DNA of 64,000 nt from contig SCUK01000074.1 in NCBI GenBank assembly GCA_004297445.1, forward strand, positions 1 to 64,000, given 5' to 3'. The position numbers were made by a program, and so were the translations under genes. The DNA comes from Anaerolineae bacterium. GTDB taxonomy: Bacteria > Chloroflexota > Anaerolineae > Anaerolineales > UBA11579. This document shows, one piece after another, positions 59,463-64,000 of this stretch. The first letter of the stretch is position 1. Every line of letters begins with the position of its first letter. Under the pieces are notes generated by a model. The model was not told where the DNA came from. It saw only the letters and a program-made list of their open reading frames with translations, and did not search any database.

Positions 59463-59625
59463 AGTCTTGTCGTTGGCCAACCGATGGCCTTGTGGCTATT
59501 ATGCTACCACTCAGGGCGGAGTCAATACCGCCGCGGGAGGTCTTACAAGGAGTTTACACCCCCCAACCTTAAAGGCGGCGCAGGCTTACCTGCCCTTAAC
59601 CTTTCAATCGTGCTATCATTGCCGC

Positions 59626-61281
59626 ATGGCTGAAGCGCGCGAGCGTATTTTGGTGGTGGAAAGTGACCCAATTGTCAGCGACCTGATTGCGCGGCAGGTA
59701 TTGGGGGCCATGGGCTTTAAGGTAAAGGTGGTCACCGAAGCCAGCAGCGCTCTGCAGGAAACGCTTTCGTTCTCGCCGGATGTGGTCTTCGCCAACCTGG
59801 ATCTGCCGGGCTTGAGCGGCAAAGACCTGATGGCAGCCCTTTCTTCGCAAAACCTCCTCATCCCCGTCATCATGATTGCCCCCAAGGGGCAGGAAAAAGA
59901 CGTCATCCAGGCGTTTCGCCTGGGGGCTTCGGACTACATCGCCACGCCGGTGCGCGAAGCGGAAGTGGCCTCCGCTGTGGAGCGCGCCCTCAAGACGGTG
60001 CGCGCCCGCCGCGAGCGCGAGGCGCTGCGCGAGCAATTGGAACGCACCAATCAGGAACTCCAGCGCCGGGTGAATGAACTCACCACCCTCTTCAGCGTGG
60101 GCAAGGCGGTCACATCCGTTACCGACCAGCGCAAGCTATTCAAGATGATTCTGGAAAGCGGGCAGAAGATCACCCGCGCCGACATCGCCTGGCTGCTGAT
60201 GCTGGATGAACGCACCAACAAGTACATCCTCAGCGACCACATCAACCTGCCCAAGTCGCTTCAGGAATACCTCAACCAACCCTGGGATGACGGCATCAGC
60301 TCGCTGGTGGCGCTTTCCGGCGAGACATTGACCATCAACGGGGAGCCGCTCAAGCGGTTCCAAATCAGCACCATGGGCCAGGCGGCAATGGTAGTGCCGG
60401 TGAAGGCCGGCAAGAGCGCCATCGCCCTGCTGGTGATGCTGCGCAAAGCCAACAAGGAATTCGAACCCAGCGACAAAGCCATGCTGGAAGCCGTGAGCGA
60501 TTATGCCTCCATCTCGCTGGTGAACTCGCGCCTGTTCCGCGCCCTGGACCAGCGCGCCGCCAGCCTGCAAACCGAGATGGAGCGCAGCCACTCTGCCGAG
60601 CGATCCAAGGACGAGATGATTCAAAATGTCTCGCACGAATTGCGCACGCCGCTGGTCTCCGCCAAGGGCTATATCGATATGCTCGTAAACGGCGACATGG
60701 GCAACCTGGTGGCTGATCAGAAAGACGCTCTGGGAATCGCCCAGCAGAAACTGCTGCGGGTGCTTGGTCTGGTCGAGGCAATGACGCTGATGATGGACAC
60801 TGCCGCGCCCAAGAAACTCAAAGACCACAACCTGAATGAGCTCGCCAGCCAGGCGCTGGGCCGCTACCAGACCGAGGCCCGCAAACACAACGTGAAACTC
60901 AGCGCCCAACTGCCCAAGGAACCACTCATCGTGCATGTGGACGATGAACAAATCAGCATCGTTTTTGACCAGTTGCTCTCCAACGCCCTCAAGTTCAGCC
61001 CCAACGGCGGGCCGGTTACCGTGACGGTGCAACGCGGCCGCGAAAACACGGCCCAGGTTTCGGTGACCGATAATGGCATCGGCATCGGCAAGAAACACCT
61101 CACCCAGATCTTCGAGCGGTTCTTCCAGGTGGATGGTTCCACCACCCGCCAGTTTGGCGGGCTGGGCATTGGCCTCGCGCTGGTGCGCGAAATCGTGACC
61201 GCCCACGGCGGCGTGGTGGGCGTGGAAAGCAAACCGGAACAGGGCAGTTCCTTTCACTTCTCTCTCCCCTTGAAGAACTGA
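59626..61281 (+). CDS. Histidine kinase with degenerate N-terminal receiver
   Basis: 551 residues. A receiver-like domain (about 7-125) leads through a coiled coil (REREALREQLERTNQEL) to a GAF domain (about 165-310), then HisKA (phospho-acceptor His337 in NVSHELRTPL) and HATPase_c (DNGIGIG, FGGLGIGLALV). The receiver is altered at key places: Asn57 stands where the phospho-Asp should be, Glu12-Ser13 replace the usual DD pair, and Thr107 replaces the conserved Lys. The input domain therefore probably does not take phosphate. ATG 59626; the second kinase gene follows six bases after its stop. Confidence 0.93.
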   Translation: MAEARERILVVESDPIVSDLIARQVLGAMGFKVKVVTEASSALQETLSFSPDVVFANLDLPGLSGKDLMAALSSQNLLIPVIMIAPKGQEKDVIQAFRLGASDYIATPVREAEVASAVERALKTVRARREREALREQLERTNQELQRRVNELTTLFSVGKAVTSVTDQRKLFKMILESGQKITRADIAWLLMLDERTNKYILSDHINLPKSLQEYLNQPWDDGISSLVALSGETLTINGEPLKRFQISTMGQAAMVVPVKAGKSAIALLVMLRKANKEFEPSDKAMLEAVSDYASISLVNSRLFRALDQRAASLQTEMERSHSAERSKDEMIQNVSHELRTPLVSAKGYIDMLVNGDMGNLVADQKDALGIAQQKLLRVLGLVEAMTLMMDTAAPKKLKDHNLNELASQALGRYQTEARKHNVKLSAQLPKEPLIVHVDDEQISIVFDQLLSNALKFSPNGGPVTVTVQRGRENTAQVSVTDNGIGIGKKHLTQIFERFFQVDGSTTRQFGGLGIGLALVREIVTAHGGVVGVESKPEQGSSFHFSLPLKN

Positions 61282-61287
61282 GCCGCG

Positions 61288-63210
61288 ATGACGACGGGCA
61301 AGAAGCGCGTCCTCCTGGTGCTGGCGGATGAAGATACGCTGCGACTGATTCAACAGAATATCCTCGCTTCGGAACCCGTGACCGTGACGGTTGCCCACAC
61401 CTGCGCCGAGGGGCGCGCCGCGGTGCAATCGGTACGGCCGGACCTGCTGGTGCTGGGCGACAACCTGCCCGACGGCAACCATCTGGCGCTGGCTACCGAA
61501 CTGCTCGAAAAACAACCCACCCTGCCCATCATCCTGTTCTCCTCCGGCAATTCAGATACGGTGCCGCGTAACGCCGTGCGCCTGGGCCTGGTGGACTGGA
61601 TCACCCCGCCGATTGGCGTGGAGGATTTCCGTACCGCGGTGCGCCGGGGGTTGAGCCGCAGCCAGCAATGGCAAAACTGGTTGAAACAGGAATCGGCGCG
61701 CTACACCGGCCCGCTGCTGCAACAGGTGGATGAACTGCAAACGCTGGCGCGCGTGGGCCGGTCGGTGAGCGCGCAATTGGATCTGGACCGCGTGCTGGAA
61801 GCGGTGGTGGATGCCGCCGCCGAACTGACCGGCGCCGAAGAAGCCAGCCTGCTCCTGCTGGAAAGAGAAACTGACTCGCTGGTACTGCGCGCGGCCCACA
61901 ATTTCAAAGAGGAATTAGGGCTCACCGTGCGGCTGGATGCCATCGATTCGCTGGCCGGTGAAGTGCTCAACAGCGGCGTACCATTAATCCTGGATGCCGA
62001 GCACCCGCAGAAACACAAGATCAGCACGCAACACCTGGTCTACTCGCTCATCTACGTGCCGATGACCACGCATGGCGAGACAATCGGCGTGCTGGGCGTG
62101 GACAACCGCGAATCGCAACGTGCCTTTGAACCGCGCCACATGGTGCTGCTCACCGCCCTGGCAGACTATGCCGCCGCCGCAATAGAGAACGCCCGCTTAT
62201 ATGATGAGACTGAACGCGAGCGCGGCAAGCTGGAAAGCATCCTCACCCGCATCATTGATGGCGTCATCGTCACCGGGCCAGACGGCCGCCTGGCGCTGGT
62301 GAACCCGGCGGCACGCCGCGCCCTGGCCATCCCCGAAGGCGATGTGGCCGGAAAACTTGTGGCCGAGGTCATTCACGAATCAACCGTCCTGCAGATGATG
62401 AACGGCGAATCACAGAACACGTCACAGGTTGAGATCGAAGGGGCAGACGAGCGAGTGTACGAGCTGCAGTTGACCCCCATAGAAGGCGTCGGCTCGATTC
62501 TGAGCCTTCATGATATTTCGTACCTGAAGGAACTTGACCGCATTAAGAGTGATTTCGTCAACACCGTTTCGCACGACCTGCGCTCCCCGCTCACCGCCAT
62601 CCTGGGCTATGTGGAGTTGATTGGGCGGGTGGGGCCGGTGAACGAACAACAGGAAGAGTTCATCCGCCGCGCCCTCGCCAGCGTCAAGAACATCACCGAA
62701 CTCATCACCGACCTGCTGCATCTTGGGCGGGTGGAAATCGGCATGGACGAAGTCCAACCTGTTCACCTCTCCCCGTTGATTACCCAGGCGCTGGAAACCT
62801 TCCAGCCGCTGGCAGATGAAAAGAAACTGAATCTGACGAGCGAGTACCCGCCCGACCTGCCCGTGTTGAACGGCAACACTATCCGTATGCGCCAGGTACT
62901 GGACAATCTGATTGGCAACGCCATCAAGTACACGCCGAGCGGGGGCACCGTCTCGCTGAATGCCGTGCCCTCAGGGGAACAACTCATCCTGCGGGTCATA
63001 GATTCCGGCGTGGGCATCCCGGCGGAGGAACAGGGCAAAGTGTTTGATCGCTTCTACCGCGCCACCAACGTGCCCCGCGAAACGCCGGGCACCGGGTTGG
63101 GGCTGGCGATTACGAAACAGATTGTGGAAAACCACGGTGGCCGCATCTGGGTAGAATCTTCAAAAAGCGGCACAGTTTTTTCTGTCGTACTCCCTGTCGC
63201 AAACGAATAA
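61288..63210 (+). CDS. GAF-PAS histidine kinase with degenerate receiver
   Basis: 640 residues: a receiver-like domain (about 7-125), GAF (about 150-300: LDLDRVLEAVVDAAAEL; IYVPMTTHGETIGVLGVDN), PAS (about 310-405: GVIVTGPDGRLALVNPAARR), HisKA (His429 in VSHDLRSPL) and HATPase_c (DNLIGNAIKYTP, GTGLGLAITKQIVENHGG). In the receiver the acceptor region reads VLGDNLPDG, one residue shorter than normal, and Pro107 replaces the Lys. Six bases after the previous kinase and clearly one operon. No cognate response regulator with a DNA-binding domain is adjacent. Confidence 0.93.
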   Translation: MTTGKKRVLLVLADEDTLRLIQQNILASEPVTVTVAHTCAEGRAAVQSVRPDLLVLGDNLPDGNHLALATELLEKQPTLPIILFSSGNSDTVPRNAVRLGLVDWITPPIGVEDFRTAVRRGLSRSQQWQNWLKQESARYTGPLLQQVDELQTLARVGRSVSAQLDLDRVLEAVVDAAAELTGAEEASLLLLERETDSLVLRAAHNFKEELGLTVRLDAIDSLAGEVLNSGVPLILDAEHPQKHKISTQHLVYSLIYVPMTTHGETIGVLGVDNRESQRAFEPRHMVLLTALADYAAAAIENARLYDETERERGKLESILTRIIDGVIVTGPDGRLALVNPAARRALAIPEGDVAGKLVAEVIHESTVLQMMNGESQNTSQVEIEGADERVYELQLTPIEGVGSILSLHDISYLKELDRIKSDFVNTVSHDLRSPLTAILGYVELIGRVGPVNEQQEEFIRRALASVKNITELITDLLHLGRVEIGMDEVQPVHLSPLITQALETFQPLADEKKLNLTSEYPPDLPVLNGNTIRMRQVLDNLIGNAIKYTPSGGTVSLNAVPSGEQLILRVIDSGVGIPAEEQGKVFDRFYRATNVPRETPGTGLGLAITKQIVENHGGRIWVESSKSGTVFSVVLPVANE

Positions 63211-63253
63211 GCCGCGTTTCGGCGGCCCTTGAATCCCTAATGTCTTGATGTGT

Positions 63254-63880
63254 TCAGCCGTACAGGCCGCGGGCGCTTTCCTGCCGGCGCGGGTTCTCTC
63301 GCATCCGGCCGCGGAAACTGTCAATCATCGAATCGAATTCGGTGGAAAGCCGCATCCAGTCCGAGACCAGCAGTACGAATCCCTTTTCTTTGGGGTTGAA
63401 CATGTATTTGGGCAGGAACAACTTCATGACCCCCATCGAATGCGGGTATTCGCGCACGCCAATGGTCAGAATTGTGCGCCCAAAATAAGGCAACAAGAAA
63501 CGCCGGTCTGCCCAGCTCAGGCGGCGGGGGTCATACATCTGGCCCAGTTCCATTGGCCGCAGGGACTTCATGCGGCGAAAAGAAATCTTCATCCGCAGGA
63601 GAGGTGTGGCAATCAGCACATGGTCGCTCTTGACCTGCACATACGCCATACGGCGAGCAAAAAATGTGAAAATCATGCCCAGCACCGACAGGGCCGCCGC
63701 CCACATCATCGCCCGGTCTCCCAGGCTGCCCTGCTGCACGCCCAGCAGGCTGGGGGCGAAATACCAGGCAGGCACCAGAACGATAGAAAGCAACAGCATC
63801 GACCGCCAGACGCGGTCCATACTGTGCTTGTAAAACAAGAGAGGGTGCTTCTTACCGTTTGGGGTTGAGCGTCCGGCCAT
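63254..63880 (-). CDS. Membrane protein with PH-like domain
   Basis: 208 residues with two N-terminal hydrophobic segments (RSMLLLSIVLVPAWYFAPSLL; AMMWAAALSVLGMIFTFFA) followed by a beta-rich soluble part starting MAYVQVKSDHVLIATPLLRMKISFRRMKSL, reminiscent of bacterial PH domains behind a TM pair. No named family. It is convergent with the kinase operon. Compare the tandem version at 14334-15440. Confidence 0.7.
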   Translation of the reverse strand: MAGRSTPNGKKHPLLFYKHSMDRVWRSMLLLSIVLVPAWYFAPSLLGVQQGSLGDRAMMWAAALSVLGMIFTFFARRMAYVQVKSDHVLIATPLLRMKISFRRMKSLRPMELGQMYDPRRLSWADRRFLLPYFGRTILTIGVREYPHSMGVMKLFLPKYMFNPKEKGFVLLVSDWMRLSTEFDSMIDSFRGRMRENPRRQESARGLYG

Positions 63881-64000
63881 CTTCTATAACAATCGATTCA
63901 TGCGAATGAATATCTTAAGTGTACATGTAATCCACCCGAAAGACAATTAGTACATTCGGTGGTTGCTGTCCCAAATTTGGTGGGTGAATTTCTGTGGGCG

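Noticed and set aside
63896-63911. Short palindrome ATTCAT-GCGA-ATGAAT near the right edge
   Set aside because: Six-base arms in an AT-rich promoter-like stretch are likely by chance; no partner site was seen.

Overview
The window reads as a chromosomal segment of a GC-rich, non-model bacterium, most likely Chloroflexota (class Anaerolineae). This is inferred from gene content and codon bias: a fused homocysteine methyltransferase/MTHFR, a SpoIIIAA-like ATPase carrying an R3H domain, lipoprotein HtrA and YceI proteins, and histidine kinases with receiver-like N-termini. I could run no database search. Most genes use very GC-rich third positions. Three AT-richer patches (about 14.3-15.4 kb, 34.7-37.8 kb and 40.4-42.0 kb) look compositionally different and may have been acquired.

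Layout. 0-7.3 kb: a cold-shock gene, then a SAM-I riboswitch with its own terminator controlling metH, a SAM-dependent methyltransferase gene and a yitJ-type fusion gene. 7.3-10 kb: a DUF1801 protein, an aldo/keto reductase and a receiver-roadblock response regulator. 10-14.3 kb: a sugar/glycan operon (wecB, DUF354, GT2, GT4). 14.3-16.2 kb: two overlapping membrane-protein genes. 16.3-22.6 kb: pdxS-pdxT (PLP synthase), a GNAT-like protein, the AAA/R3H ATPase, tmk and a two-domain VOC protein. 22.7-24.9 kb: two tandem secreted Cys-rich paralogues, duplicated together with their terminators. 24.9-34.5 kb: an almost entirely minus-strand surface-polysaccharide locus (neuB, neuC, two sulfotransferases, GT2, Wzz-like, O-antigen ligase-like, and a membrane-anchored metalloprotease). 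34.8-37.6 kb: a TIR gene and an NB-ARC/TPR gene separated only by a shift of frame at an A AAA AAG sequence. 37.8-42.1 kb: tRNA-Leu(CAA), an MFS transporter, a YchF-type GTPase, an AT-rich trio of unknown genes and a decayed copy of the ftsK 3' end. 42.1-45.1 kb: a tightly coupled flippase-like/membrane/FAD-oxidoreductase operon. 45-64 kb: mostly housekeeping and signalling genes (DinB-like proteins, RNase Z, YceI, FtsK, an F420-type oxidoreductase, a SulP-STAS-cNMP protein, HtrA, DnaJ and two consecutive histidine kinases).

The most notable signal is the TIR / NB-ARC-TPR pair. The two reading frames join exactly by a -1 slip on the dnaX-type heptamer A AAA AAG, which lies against the TIR stop codon. 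The downstream frame has no convincing start codon of its own. This suggests a plant-NLR-like immune protein of about 927 residues made by programmed frameshifting or transcript slippage, with a short TIR-only product as the default. Also notable are a 103-bp two-hairpin repeat found twice with one hairpin inverted between copies, and the ftsK tail remnant 10 kb from the intact ftsK.
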